Assembly: GCF_033097365.1 (NCBI RefSeq)
Contig: NZ_AP028461.1
Span: forward strand, 9,176,001 to 9,240,000
Length of the DNA stretch: 64,000 nucleotides
Source: Actinoplanes sichuanensis
GTDB lineage: Bacteria > Actinomycetota > Actinomycetes > Mycobacteriales > Micromonosporaceae
Reading direction: 5' to 3'
How positions within the stretch are numbered: position 1 is the stretch's first letter; each line of letters opens with the position of its first letter. Made by a program: the position numbers and the translations under genes. Positions 15,587 through 23,507 of this stretch are shown one piece after another. The notes below the pieces were generated by a model. The model saw only the letters and a list, made by a program, of their open reading frames with translations, made no database searches and was not told the DNA's origin.

Positions 15587-15934
15587 CTGAACGCCCGCAT
15601 CTATAACCTCGCTCCGCGCACCACGGCCGCCGAGGCACCTGCCCTGCCCGGCGCTCCCGCCCCGGTCGGCCGCGTGGTCTACACCGTCAAGGAAGTCGCC
15701 GAGATGCTCTCGCTCGCGCTCGGCGGCACCTATGCCCTGATTCGGTCGGGTGAGATTCCCGCGATCAAGCTGGGCGGCCGGTGGGTCATCCCCAAGGGCC
15801 GCTTCCACGCGTGGCTCGACTCCTGCCGCGTCGAGCCGGAGGCCGATCCGGACATCGACCCCAAGCTGATCGAGCAGGCACACGCCGAGGTCCTGGCCGC
15901 CATCCAACGCCGCCGCGAGCGGCACGGAGCGTGA
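15587..15934 (+). CDS. Excisionase-like HTH protein, probable CTG start
   Basis: About 115 residues. Residues ~28-80 form an HTH_17/excisionase fold: VVYTVKEVAEMLSLALGGTY, ALIRSGEIPAIKLGGRWVIP, then KGRFHAWLDS. The tail is helical and charged. No ATG, GTG or TTG fits: an ATG at 15410 would overlap the antisense gene and lacks a ribosome site, while CTG at 15587 has GGAGG 8 nt upstream. A CTG start is therefore the best reading. Such proteins bind attachment-site arms and steer the integrase toward excision. The integrase gene follows after a 1.2-kb repeat-rich gap. Confidence 0.8.
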   Translation: MNARIYNLAPRTTAAEAPALPGAPAPVGRVVYTVKEVAEMLSLALGGTYALIRSGEIPAIKLGGRWVIPKGRFHAWLDSCRVEPEADPDIDPKLIEQAHAEVLAAIQRRRERHGA

Positions 15935-15954
15935 CCGGATCGAAGGCCGGTGAA

Positions 15955-15994
15955 GGTGCTAGCGCTAGCAACCACCCCTGCTAGCGCTAGCACC
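15955..15994. repeat. 40-bp inverted repeat with nested GCTAGC palindromes
   Basis: GGTGCTAGCGCTAGCA, 8 spacer bases, then its exact complement TGCTAGCGCTAGCACC. Each arm contains the 12-bp palindrome GCTAGCGCTAGC. A further half-site, GCTAGCACC, follows at 15998-16006. It starts 20 nt after the excisionase stop. It could be a terminator stem or a protein-binding site; the doubled internal symmetry favours binding. Confidence 0.6.
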
Positions 15995-16159
15995 TCCGCT
16001 AGCACCCGATCCGGGCGTTGATCAGGTTGATAGCGGATAGCAGGCCAATCGACCATGGCCCCGAGAACCGCCCCGGAAGGCAATTCCCGCCCTCTCCGCC
16101 GCCTGCTAGACGGACCAGCAATCCAATCACTTTCCGTGATATCTCGGGAGCCGGTAGCC

Positions 16160-16195
16160 GCTAGGCCTAGCCCCTACCGCCGCTAGGCCTAGCGG
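16160..16195. repeat. Paired CTAGGCCTAG palindromes at 22-bp pitch
   Basis: GCTAGGCCTAGC at 16160-16171 and CCGCTAGGCCTAGCGG at 16180-16195 are perfect palindromes whose shared cores begin 22 bp apart, about two helical turns. The pitch would place two bound dimers on the same face of the DNA. Confidence 0.5.
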
Positions 16196-16232
16196 CACCG
16201 CTAGCCCCACCCTTGCCCCTCTGAGCAGCGAT

Positions 16233-16549
16233 CTAGCGGCCTAGCGGCCAAACCGCCCAACCCCTCGAAACCGGCCCGCACGGCGGTTCACAACAGTGCG
16301 CCCAGCCGCTAGCTAGGCCACAGCACCACGCACCGACCGTGACGAATTCAGCGGGCCACTCGCCGCGATGCATCGCGGGTTAGACCGCGATGCATCGCAG
16401 GGCCGCGAGGGTGGGGCCTCGCGGCCTCTGCCAGCGACCTAGCGGCATCGCGGCCAAACCACACGACCACCCGGAACCGGTCCCCACGGCGATCCACGCC
16501 ACTCCGCCCAGCCGCTAGCTAGGCCACCAGCCCGCGCACTGACCGTGAC
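16233..16549 (+). repeat. Degenerate ~110-bp direct duplication
   Basis: Segment A (16233-16343) and segment B (16439-16549) align along their length: both start CTAGCGGC, pass through GCGGCCAAACC, share GCCCAGCCGCTAGCTAGGCC and end GACCGTGAC. The copies have diverged in the middle. The spacer holds the CGATGCATCG palindromes and a 10-bp hairpin (16401-16426). An old duplication of a functional non-coding unit is the simplest reading. Confidence 0.55.
16363..16398. repeat. CCGCGATGCATCGC palindromes, two copies 22 bp apart
   Basis: CCGCGATGCATCGCGG (16363-16378) is a perfect 16-bp palindrome. CCGCGATGCATCGC recurs at 16385-16398. The 22-bp pitch equals that of the pair at 16160-16195, although the sequences differ. 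Confidence 0.5.
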
Positions 16550-17042
16550 TGTCTCACCCTGTCCCTCCTCGCGCGCCCGCGCGAAGACCGCCCCCGCCTG
16601 CTGTCTCACGTCGCATGAGACACCCGCGCGACAGTTACACCACCTCACCACCCGCACGACCGGCCACGGGCGCGGGCCGTCCGCGACCGGTCGCGGCGAC
16701 GCGACCACCACCGCGACCGGCCTAGCCAGCACGACCACCCGCCGGCCGTGCGTCGCGGCCAACCTGCCACCCGTCACGAACGGCCGGAAAAGACGCCTCA
16801 CCGGGCCGCGACCGCCGCGACCGCAACCGGGCCGCCGCATCGACCCGCCGACACCGCCCCGACCCGGCACCCCTCACGGCGTTACCGACACCCGCTCTAC
16901 ACGGCGATCACGGTAGCGCAGAGTCACGCCCCTGCCTCGCTCACAGAGGTAGCGGCAGGGGTAACGGAACGCCGAAAGGTAGCGGAAACGCTACCCCCGC
17001 CGCTACCTGCCTCGGCCGAACTGATCAGCACGAACAGCCCGA

Positions 17043-17130
17043 GGTAGCGGGTAGCGGCACCCGCCACCAACCCCGCACCAACCCCCAGAAACAGCGGGAC
17101 AGACACCCACGCGGGCCGCTACCCGCTACC
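17043..17130. repeat. GGTAGCGG-type inverted repeats before the integrase
   Basis: GGTAGCGGGTAGCGG (17043-17057) and its exact complement CCGCTACCCGCTACC (17116-17130) enclose 58 bp, ending 25 nt before the integrase start. Related GGTAGCG copies occur at 16912, 16949 and 16979, the last forming GGTAGCG-gaaa-CGCTACC. They may be arm-type or excisionase sites controlling int expression, or part of a recombination site. Confidence 0.5.
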
Positions 17131-17155
17131 CACAACACGAAGGAGATCCATCACC

Positions 17156-18316
17156 GTGGGTCACGTCATCTCAACCCCTTCGGGCAACTGGCGTGCCAAC
17201 TGGCGCGACCCGTCCGGCAAGCAGAAAGCCAAGACGTTCAAGACCAAGAAGGCAGCCAATGCCCACCTTGCCGAGGTCGAGAGCAGCAAGCACCGGGGCA
17301 CCTACGTCGATCCGGACGCGGGCAAGGTCCGGTTCGCTGATTTCGCCGCGCGATGGCTCCTCGGTAGGGAGGTCGAGGCCCGGACGGCCGAGCGCACGAT
17401 GTCGCTCCTGCGGACGCATCTCGTTCCCCGATGGGGCGCTTTGCAGCTCGCGCAGATCGACTACATGTCGGTTCAGGAGTGGGTGGTGGAGCTGGGCACC
17501 AAACTCGCTCCGCCCACTGTCTCCAAGTGCTACGGCCTCTTGAAGGCCATCCTGGCCACAGCGGTCCGGGCGCGCATTCTGCCGTACAACGCGGCCGAGG
17601 GCGTGAAGGTGCGCCGGGAGGCACGCGAGGCCGCCCAGCGCTCCTCGGCCATCACCCGCGACGAGTTCTTCGGCAAGCTGCTGCCGGCCGTTTCCGTCCG
17701 GCACAAGGCCATCGTCTGTCTGGCAGCCGGAGCAGGTCTGCGCTGGGGTGAATGCGCCGGGTTGACGTGGAGCGCACTCGACCTCGACGCGGCCACGGTG
17801 CGCGTGGTCCAGGTCGCCGAGGAGACGCCCCATGGCGTGACCCTCCGGCCGTACCCGAAGACGAAGGCAGGTGTTCGCACCGCGCCGCTCCCCTCGTTCT
17901 TGACGGCAGAGCTATGCGCCCACCTCGGACGGTTCCGCGAACGGCCCGCGCTTACCGACCTCGTCTTCCCGACCCGGCACGGAACACCGATCCTCCGGGG
18001 CAACTTCCGCCGGGAGGTGTGGAATCTCGCGCTGGCCCGCTCCGGCCTGCCGACGACCCTTCGGTTTCACGACCTGCGCCACTCCTACGCGACGTGGCTC
18101 ATCTCCGAGGGCGTACCTGTCAACGCCGTCCAGAAGGTCATGGGGCACGCCAACGCGTCCACGACCCTCGACCGCTACACCCACGCCCCGACCGACTATC
18201 AGGCGCTTGTACGGGGCGTTTTCGACCCCTCTGCTGACGATCTGCTGACTTTTCCGGCCTCGGACCGCTCGGACGAGGACGACGATGGCGGGGCGGCTCT
18301 GCCGCTACCTGCATAG
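17156..18316 (+). CDS. int: Tyrosine site-specific integrase
   Basis: A 386-residue protein from GTG at 17156, with GGAGAT 8 nt upstream. The N-terminal arm-binding domain reads GNWRANWRDPSGKQKAKTF. A SAM-like core-binding domain covers residues ~60-150. The catalytic domain shows R196 (AGLRWGE), the lysine region (PKTKAGVRTAPL), H305-x-x-R308 (HDLRHSYAT), H331 (MGHANAS) and nucleophile Y341 (LDRYTHAP). All catalytic residues are present. It catalyses integration and, with the excisionase, excision of the element. Being the last gene of the module, the attachment site is expected just downstream (18317-18650). Confidence 0.95.
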   Translation: MGHVISTPSGNWRANWRDPSGKQKAKTFKTKKAANAHLAEVESSKHRGTYVDPDAGKVRFADFAARWLLGREVEARTAERTMSLLRTHLVPRWGALQLAQIDYMSVQEWVVELGTKLAPPTVSKCYGLLKAILATAVRARILPYNAAEGVKVRREAREAAQRSSAITRDEFFGKLLPAVSVRHKAIVCLAAGAGLRWGECAGLTWSALDLDAATVRVVQVAEETPHGVTLRPYPKTKAGVRTAPLPSFLTAELCAHLGRFRERPALTDLVFPTRHGTPILRGNFRREVWNLALARSGLPTTLRFHDLRHSYATWLISEGVPVNAVQKVMGHANASTTLDRYTHAPTDYQALVRGVFDPSADDLLTFPASDRSDEDDDGGAALPLPA

Positions 18317-18326
18317 GAGCACGATC

Positions 18327-18443
18327 GGGGGTCGGTCCCGGATAGGGAACGACCCCCGTCGGGGGAGACGGGGGCCGTCCTGGGATTCGGCTCCGGGGGG
18401 GGTCGAGCCGAATCACCCGGTGATCGCGGGGGGCGCGATCACC
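18327..18443. terminator. Three consecutive hairpins after the integrase
   Basis: GGGGGTCGGTCCC/GGGAACGACCCCC (18327-18339, 18345-18357, one mismatch), GATTCGGCTC/GAGCCGAATC (18384-18393, 18405-18414) and GGTGATCGCG/CGCGATCACC (18419-18428, 18434-18443). The first can terminate int transcription. The other two may insulate the element border or belong to the recombination site. No clear T-run follows any of them. Confidence 0.55.
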
Positions 18444-18480
18444 GAGGCCTGAAATCACCTAGTTGTAGGTCACTGGTTGA
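18444..18480 (+). other. Candidate attachment-site core (tRNA-like fragment)
   Basis: Immediately after the hairpins the sequence TTGTAGGTCACTGGTT resembles the anticodon-stem/variable-loop/T-arm part of a tRNA, then diverges before a T-loop is completed. Integrases of this type often use a tRNA 3' end, and the location between int and the first backbone gene is right for attR. No complete tRNA is present here and the matching left end is outside the window, so this is tentative. Confidence 0.2.
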
Positions 18481-18653
18481 AGCGGGAACAACACACACCT
18501 CATAGCAAACACAAGTTTGCCTCAGGATCACGCTCCGCGTCGAGTACCGATTGTCGCCGACTGGCCCGGGTCCTACCCGTCTGACCGATTTCACAGGCTG
18601 TCACCGCAGGGCGCGTCACGCGTGCGGGACAACGGGTTCGGGTGTGGTGCGGC

Positions 18654-18659
18654 TACACT
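18654..18659 (+). promoter_or_regulatory. -10 element for a leaderless HAD-phosphatase transcript
   Basis: TACACT ends 8 nt before the GTG at 18668, leaving no room for a ribosome site; transcription would begin at or next to the start codon. Leaderless mRNAs are common in actinobacteria. No convincing -35 hexamer is seen. Confidence 0.5.
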
Positions 18660-18667
18660 TTCGGCCC

Positions 18668-19465
18668 GTGGGGCTGAGCGCCGCCTTTTTCGACCTCGAC
18701 AAGACCGTCATCGCCAAGTCCAGTGCGCTGGCCTTCGGACGGCCGTTCTATCGGGATGGCCTGATCAGCCGGCGTGACGTGGTGAAGACCGCCTATGCCC
18801 AGTTGATGTTCCGGCTGGGTGGCGGCACCGACGAGCAGTCGATGGCCCGCACTCGTGACTACATGGCCGCCCTGTGCAAGGGCTGGCGGGTCGAGCAGGT
18901 GCAGCAGATCGTCGCCGAGACCCTCGGGACTCTGATCAATCCGTATGTCTATGCGGAAGCCGCCGCGTTGATCGCCGAACATCAGGCCGCGGGCCGAGAT
19001 GTGGTGCTCGTCTCAGCTTCCGGTGATGAGATGGTCCGCCCGATCGGCGCGCTACTCGGCATCACCGACGTGATCGCGACCCGGATGGCGATCGTCGACG
19101 GGCGTTACAGCGGCGCGGTGGAGTTCTACGCGGCCGGCCCGGCCAAGGTCACCGGCGTCCAGCGGCTCGCCGACGAGCGCGGATACGACCTCTCCGAGTG
19201 CTACGCCTACTCGGATTCCAGCAGCGATCTTCCGCTGTTGGAGGCGGTCGGCCATCCCAGCGCCGTCAATCCGGACCGCGCGCTGCGCCGGGTGGCCGCC
19301 CTGCGCTCCTGGCCGATCCTGGAGTTCCGCCATCCCGTACCGCTCGGTCGCCGCCTTCGCGACCGCCCGGCGGTGCCGGTCGCCGCTGCGCTCGGCGTCG
19401 GCGTGGGCGTCGCCATCGGCGTGGCCCTTTACGGTCGCCACCGCCGATCCCGCGCGGTCGCTTGA
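18668..19465 (+). CDS. HAD-superfamily subfamily IB phosphatase
   Basis: A 265-residue protein. HAD motif I is AAFFDLDKTVIAKSS (nucleophile Asp and acid Asp), the cap domain follows, motif II is DVVLVSASGDEM, a motif-III-type lysine lies in GPAKVTGV, and motif IV is YAYSDSSSDLPLLEAVG. The C-terminus has a hydrophobic stretch (VPVAAALGVGVGVAIGVALY) and a basic end, suggesting membrane attachment. The family is SerB-like and often linked to phosphoserine or phospholipid head groups; substrate unknown. The GTG at 18668 is preferred over upstream frames because of the -10 at 18654. It is the first backbone gene right of the mobile region. Confidence 0.85.
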   Translation: MGLSAAFFDLDKTVIAKSSALAFGRPFYRDGLISRRDVVKTAYAQLMFRLGGGTDEQSMARTRDYMAALCKGWRVEQVQQIVAETLGTLINPYVYAEAAALIAEHQAAGRDVVLVSASGDEMVRPIGALLGITDVIATRMAIVDGRYSGAVEFYAAGPAKVTGVQRLADERGYDLSECYAYSDSSSDLPLLEAVGHPSAVNPDRALRRVAALRSWPILEFRHPVPLGRRLRDRPAVPVAAALGVGVGVAIGVALYGRHRRSRAVA

Positions 19466-19849
19466 AACCCCTTATTCGGTACGGCTACGAAGAGCACCGT
19501 GGCTGTCCACGCGACGTGATCAACCACTCCAGGCCGAAACGCGACCGCCGGGCTTATCCGGTGGTTCCCCGGCTATTGGTCTGAGTATTTCCCTTTCGGC
19601 CACCTTTCCCGCTGAAATCTGGCGATCAAGCGACGAGCGGCGTAGAAATGAGTCGCGGGCCCGGAAACATCGGGCACCGTGCACGGCCACCGGGAACCCA
19701 CGCGCGATCAGCCACGGCAGGCACGTTGCGATGGGACCTCCGCCCTGCGGGGCGCTGGACCGTCGACAACGACCCAGGTGCACGCTTGTTAACCCGGTCC
19801 GGACGCGCACAGCCGGCGCCCCCGCGAGGGACGCCGGCTCTTCGGTTTC
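19466..19849. other. Intergenic stretch with a terminator and no gene
   Basis: I see no supportable gene in these 384 bases. The right end carries the hairpin described at 19811-19839. The remainder has no repeat or RNA structure I can name. Confidence 0.6.
19811..19839. terminator. Terminator hairpin between convergent genes
   Basis: AGCCGGCG, a 13-nt loop that can extend the stem, then CGCCGGCT followed by CTTCGGTTTCT. It lies just past the stop of the PH-domain gene and downstream of the HAD gene, so it can serve both directions. Confidence 0.65.
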
Positions 19850-20326
19850 TCAGGCTTTCCCAGCCGCCCGGTGCCGGTTACGGATCTCCTGGTAGACGGC
19901 TCGGAACAGCTTCGGCCGGGCGTGGAAGTCGACCCCTTGGGCCCACAGTTCGGTGTTCACCGTGGCGCCGTCATGCCGCTCGATCAGCACCGTGGTGTCC
20001 CGCTGCAGCTCCCAGCGCCCGACCCGATGGGTGGCCTGATGCAGGTGCACCCCGGCGATCTCCCGCCAGCGCAGGATGCGCGACCGCAGCAGCCCACGGA
20101 TCAGCACGCCCTCACTGCTGACGTAGACACCGTGCTGGATGATCCGCCAGGCGCCGATCACCCAGACCGCGGCGAGCACCACGGCGATGGCACGCACTCC
20201 GTGCCCGATCAGGTCGAACTGTCGGATGGACGCCCATGTGAGCAGTGCCAGTGCGACCGCTTCCCAGATGATCACAAGCCAGCGGCCGACACCCGGCGGA
20301 TAGGGACGGACCCAGTGCGAACCCAC
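19850..20326 (-). CDS. PH-domain-like membrane protein
   Basis: About 158 residues from the GTG at 20326; upstream residues of the longer frame overlap the next gene and look non-coding. Two adjacent hydrophobic helices (residues ~15-35 and ~43-62: LVIIWEAVALALLTWASI, IAVVLAAVWVIGAW) form a hairpin. A bacterial PH-like domain follows (IIQHGVYVSSEGVLIRGLLR, RILRWREIAGVHLHQ). It is a membrane-anchored protein of the small 'PH domain-containing' type common in actinobacteria. No enzymatic motif. The start lies 20 nt from the end of the Fic-like gene, so the two are probably co-transcribed. Confidence 0.7.
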   Translation of the reverse strand: MGSHWVRPYPPGVGRWLVIIWEAVALALLTWASIRQFDLIGHGVRAIAVVLAAVWVIGAWRIIQHGVYVSSEGVLIRGLLRSRILRWREIAGVHLHQATHRVGRWELQRDTTVLIERHDGATVNTELWAQGVDFHARPKLFRAVYQEIRNRHRAAGKA

Positions 20327-20346
20327 GCAGAGAAGTATGCCGCCGT

Positions 20347-21078
20347 TCAGACGGCGGCCAGGACACCGTCTCCGATCACGCTGATCTCCTGGGCACCGGC
20401 CGTGATCGCCGCGGCATAGTGCCGCAGCCACGACCGCACACCGTCCGGGGTTCCGGTGGCGTAGGCGCCGGCCGACCCGACGTACTCCGGCTCGCGGGAG
20501 TGGTGGCCGGCCTCGACCACGACCAGGCCGCGCGGGTCGAAGCCGCGGGCGGTCAGGGTGAGACGGGCGGCGGCGCGGGCGACCACACCGGCCGGGCCGG
20601 CGAACGGGCGCAGCGTGATCAGCTCGGCGTGGACGATCGCGGCGAGCAGCATCGGCGGGGTGGTCTCGTTGCCGGCGACGAGACCGGCGAGCGCGTCGAT
20701 CCGCTCCGCCCCGGAGGTCAGGCGCCCGAGGTCGTGCTCGTGGACGACACCGCGGGCGGCGAGCACGTGCAGTTTGGCGAGCACCTGACGGGGCGCGCGG
20801 GGCCAGAGGTCGACCAGGCCCGGTAGCGACTCGGCGACGCGGAGGGCGCCCTGCACGACCGGATCGGTGACGGTTCCGCCGCGTACCTCATCGAGGTCGT
20901 AGGTGTTGCCTTCGAGAGCCGCGCTGGCGACCGCGGCCCGGAGGCTGGCCTCTGCGGCCACCTGGCCGCCGTGCCGGCGCAGAGCGCGGTGTTTGTGGGC
21001 GGCGTCGACGGCTTCTCGTGCGCTCGCGAAGGCGGGCGCGACATCCGCGAGGTCGAGCAACGGGGCAAGTGGATCCAC
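20347..21078 (-). CDS. Degenerate Fic-fold protein
   Basis: About 243 residues from GTG at 21078. It has the helical layout of Fic proteins, including an EGNTYDLDEVRGG segment where Fic proteins carry SSxIEG-like inhibitory or N-terminal helix motifs. The catalytic position reads ITLRPFAGPAGVVARAAARL, compared with the canonical HPFxDGNGRxxR. The catalytic His, the Asp/Glu, the Asn and the first Arg are all replaced, so AMPylation activity is not expected. Divergent from acetyl-CoA synthetase, 212 bp apart. Some homologues are labelled oxidoreductases, without support here. Confidence 0.6.
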   Translation of the reverse strand: MDPLAPLLDLADVAPAFASAREAVDAAHKHRALRRHGGQVAAEASLRAAVASAALEGNTYDLDEVRGGTVTDPVVQGALRVAESLPGLVDLWPRAPRQVLAKLHVLAARGVVHEHDLGRLTSGAERIDALAGLVAGNETTPPMLLAAIVHAELITLRPFAGPAGVVARAAARLTLTARGFDPRGLVVVEAGHHSREPEYVGSAGAYATGTPDGVRSWLRHYAAAITAGAQEISVIGDGVLAAV

Positions 21079-21289
21079 GTGAACACGGTAACCGGTAAAA
21101 GTACGGAAACCTGGGGTGCACAAACGAGCGCGGAACTGGCAAGATTCGCGCAGTAGTGAGCATCGATTCGCCAGTCGGCGCGCGCACGACACCATCGAGC
21201 GCGGGCTGGCGTGCAAACCTTCGCCGGGCCTACCGGCGCAACTAGTGTGCAGGAATAGAGACCCCGGTCACGGCAGAGGAGCCGCCCTC

Positions 21290-23275
21290 ATGAGCGAGAC
21301 ACTGGAGAACCTGTCCTCGGAGACGCGGCAGTTCCCGCCGCCCGCCGACCTTGCGGCGAACGCCAATGTGCAGGCCGACGCCTACCAGGAGGCCGCCGAC
21401 GACCGGCTCGCCTTCTGGGCGAAGCAGGCCGAGCGTCTGGCCTGGAGCAAGCCGTGGGACCAGATCCTGGACTGGTCGAACCCCCCGTTCGCGAAGTGGT
21501 TCGTCGGTGGCGAACTGAACCTCGCCTACAACTGTGTGGACCGGCACGTCGAGGCCGGCCTCGGTGATCGCGTCGCCATCCACTGGGAGGGCGAGCCCGG
21601 CGACACCCGTACCGTCACCTACGCCGAGCTGCTGAAGCTCGTCAGCCAGGCGGCCAACACCCTGACCGACCTCGGTGTGACCGCGGGCGACCGGGTGATG
21701 ATCTACCTGCCGATGATCCCGGAGGCCGCGGTCGCGATGCTGGCCTGCGCCCGGATCGGCGCCACCCACAGCGTGGTGTTCGGCGGCTTCTCGGTGGACG
21801 CGCTGTCCACCCGGATCGACGACGCCGACGCCAAGGTGGTGATCACCGCGGACGGTGGCTACCGCCGGGGCAAGCCGTCGGCACTGAAACCGACCGTGGA
21901 CGAGGCGGTGGCCCGTACCAACCGCATCGAGCACGTGCTCGTGGTCCGCCGGACCGGCCAGGAGGTCGCCTGGACCGACAAGGACAAGTGGTGGCACGAG
22001 ACGGTCGAGCAGGCCAGCCCTTCGCATGAGGCGCAGCCGTTCGACTCGGAGCACCCGCTCTTCATCCTCTACACCTCGGGCACGACCGGTAAGCCGAAGG
22101 GCATCCTGCACACCACCGGTGGCTACCTGACCCAGGCGTCGTACACCCACCACGCCGTCTTCGACCTGAAGCCGGAGACCGACGTCTACTGGTGCACCGC
22201 CGACATCGGCTGGGTGACCGGGCACTCGTACATCGTCTACGGCCCGCTCTCCAACGGCGCGACCCAGGTGATGTACGAGGGCACGCCGGACACCCCGGAC
22301 CGAGGCCGGTTCTGGCAGATCGTCGACAAGTACAAGGTGTCGATCCTCTACACCGCGCCGACCCTGATCCGCACCATGATGAAGTGGGGCGACGACATCC
22401 CCGCCAAGTACGACCTGTCGTCGCTGCGGGTCCTCGGCAGTGTGGGTGAGCCGATCAACCCGGAGGCCTGGATCTGGTATCGGGAGCACGTCGGCCGGGA
22501 GCGGACCCCGATCGTGGACACCTGGTGGCAGACCGAGACCGGCGCGATCATGATCTCGCCGCTGCCCGGTGTGACCGCCGCGAAGCCGGGTTCGGCGATG
22601 ACCGCGCTGCCCGGCATCACCGCGGACGTGATCGACGACCAGGCCCAGTCGGTGCCCAACGGCGGTGGCGGCTTCCTGGTGCTGCGTGACCCGTGGCCGT
22701 CGATGCTGCGCACGATCTGGGGCGACGACCAGCGGTTCCTGGACACGTACTGGTCGCGGTTCGGCGCCGGTGCGGGTGTCGGTGACGAGTGGATCTACTT
22801 CGCCGGTGACGGTGCGAAGAAGGACGACGACGGCGCACTCTGGCTGCTCGGCCGGGTCGACGACGTGATGCTGGTGTCCGGTCACAACATCTCCACCACC
22901 GAGGTCGAGTCGGCGCTGGTGTCGCACCCGTCGGTGGCCGAGGCGGCGGTGGTCGGCGCGACCGACCCGACGACGGGCCAGGCGATCGTCGCGTTCACCA
23001 TTCCGCGGGGCAATGTGGACACTTCGGGCGATGCCGGCGAGGCACTGATCAAGGATCTGCGCGACCACGTGGCCAAGACACTCGGCCCGATCGCCAAGCC
23101 GCGTCAGATCATGCTCGTTCCCGAACTGCCGAAGACCCGGTCCGGAAAGATCATGCGGCGACTGCTGCGTGACGTGGCGGAGAACCGGTCGCTCGGTGAC
23201 GTCCAGACACTTCAGGACTCAACCGTGATGGATCTGATCTCCTCGGGACTGAAGACGGCCAAACCGGAAGACTGA
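21290..23275 (+). CDS. acs: Acetyl-CoA synthetase
   Basis: A 661-residue AMP-forming ligase (acetate + ATP + CoA to acetyl-CoA). The start is the ATG at 21290, with GAGGAG 9 nt upstream. Adenylation motifs include [20 protein letters not shown], the acetate-pocket region [25 protein letters not shown] and [12 protein letters not shown] with [18 protein letters not shown]. The C-terminal [14 protein letters not shown] carries the catalytic lysine that is acetylated to inactivate Acs in many bacteria. Length matches the family (~650). It sits between a Fic-like gene and a strong terminator, so it is probably monocistronic. It supplies acetyl-CoA for the cytosolic glyoxylate or TCA route. Confidence 0.97.
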   Translation: MSETLENLSSETRQFPPPADLAANANVQADAYQEAADDRLAFWAKQAERLAWSKPWDQILDWSNPPFAKWFVGGELNLAYNCVDRHVEAGLGDRVAIHWEGEPGDTRTVTYAELLKLVSQAANTLTDLGVTAGDRVMIYLPMIPEAAVAMLACARIGATHSVVFGGFSVDALSTRIDDADAKVVITADGGYRRGKPSALKPTVDEAVARTNRIEHVLVVRRTGQEVAWTDKDKWWHETVEQASPSHEAQPFDSEHPLFILYTSGTTGKPKGILHTTGGYLTQASYTHHAVFDLKPETDVYWCTADIGWVTGHSYIVYGPLSNGATQVMYEGTPDTPDRGRFWQIVDKYKVSILYTAPTLIRTMMKWGDDIPAKYDLSSLRVLGSVGEPINPEAWIWYREHVGRERTPIVDTWWQTETGAIMISPLPGVTAAKPGSAMTALPGITADVIDDQAQSVPNGGGGFLVLRDPWPSMLRTIWGDDQRFLDTYWSRFGAGAGVGDEWIYFAGDGAKKDDDGALWLLGRVDDVMLVSGHNISTTEVESALVSHPSVAEAAVVGATDPTTGQAIVAFTIPRGNVDTSGDAGEALIKDLRDHVAKTLGPIAKPRQIMLVPELPKTRSGKIMRRLLRDVAENRSLGDVQTLQDSTVMDLISSGLKTAKPED

Positions 23276-23286
23276 CGACGATTAAT

Positions 23287-23320
23287 AAAGGCTGGTGACA
23301 GAACTATGTCACCAGCCTTT
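23287..23320 (+). terminator. Rho-independent terminator of acs
   Basis: AAAGGCTGGTGACA, a 6-nt loop, then TGTCACCAGCCTTT followed by TGTCG: a perfect 14-bp stem 11 nt after the acs stop codon. Confidence 0.9.
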
Positions 23321-23507
23321 TGTCGTATTTGCCGGTCCCCGTGCTATGGCCGGACCATATTGGGTAACCATTGGTCATCAATATGCTTGGTGATCCCCGA
23401 ACATCGTTTGGTTTGCATACGTTCACCTGAGTCCCGAACGACGGGACCGTTTCACGCCGGACGCCCGTACCCCAGTGATCCGGCTGGCGAAAGCGGAGGT
23501 AAACGTA

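Larger units (their letters stand above)
15935..17155. other. 1.2-kb non-coding, palindrome-rich tract between excisionase and integrase
   Basis: No convincing gene is present. Open frames here are low-complexity Arg/Pro/Thr strings without ribosome sites. The tract is packed with perfect palindromes and duplicated segments listed separately (15955, 16160, 16233, 16363, 17043), plus GGCCGCGAGG/CCTCGCGGCC at 16401-16426. Candidates are integrase/excisionase arm sites, a transfer-origin (clt-like) locus or an origin. It is the most repeat-dense stretch in the window. Confidence 0.7.

Noticed and set aside
16439..16916. Overlapping frames on both strands (143 and 123 codons) in the repeat tract
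   Set aside because: Arg/Pro/Thr or Val/Gly/Arg strings without start signals; better explained as non-coding repeats.
18444..18480. A complete tRNA gene at the integrase border
   Set aside because: Only a short tRNA-like stretch is present; no acceptor stem, D-arm or full T-loop can be formed.
21242..23068. A 608-codon minus-strand frame inside acs
   Set aside because: Shadow of the acs coding sequence with His/Arg/Gly-rich composition and no recognisable domain.
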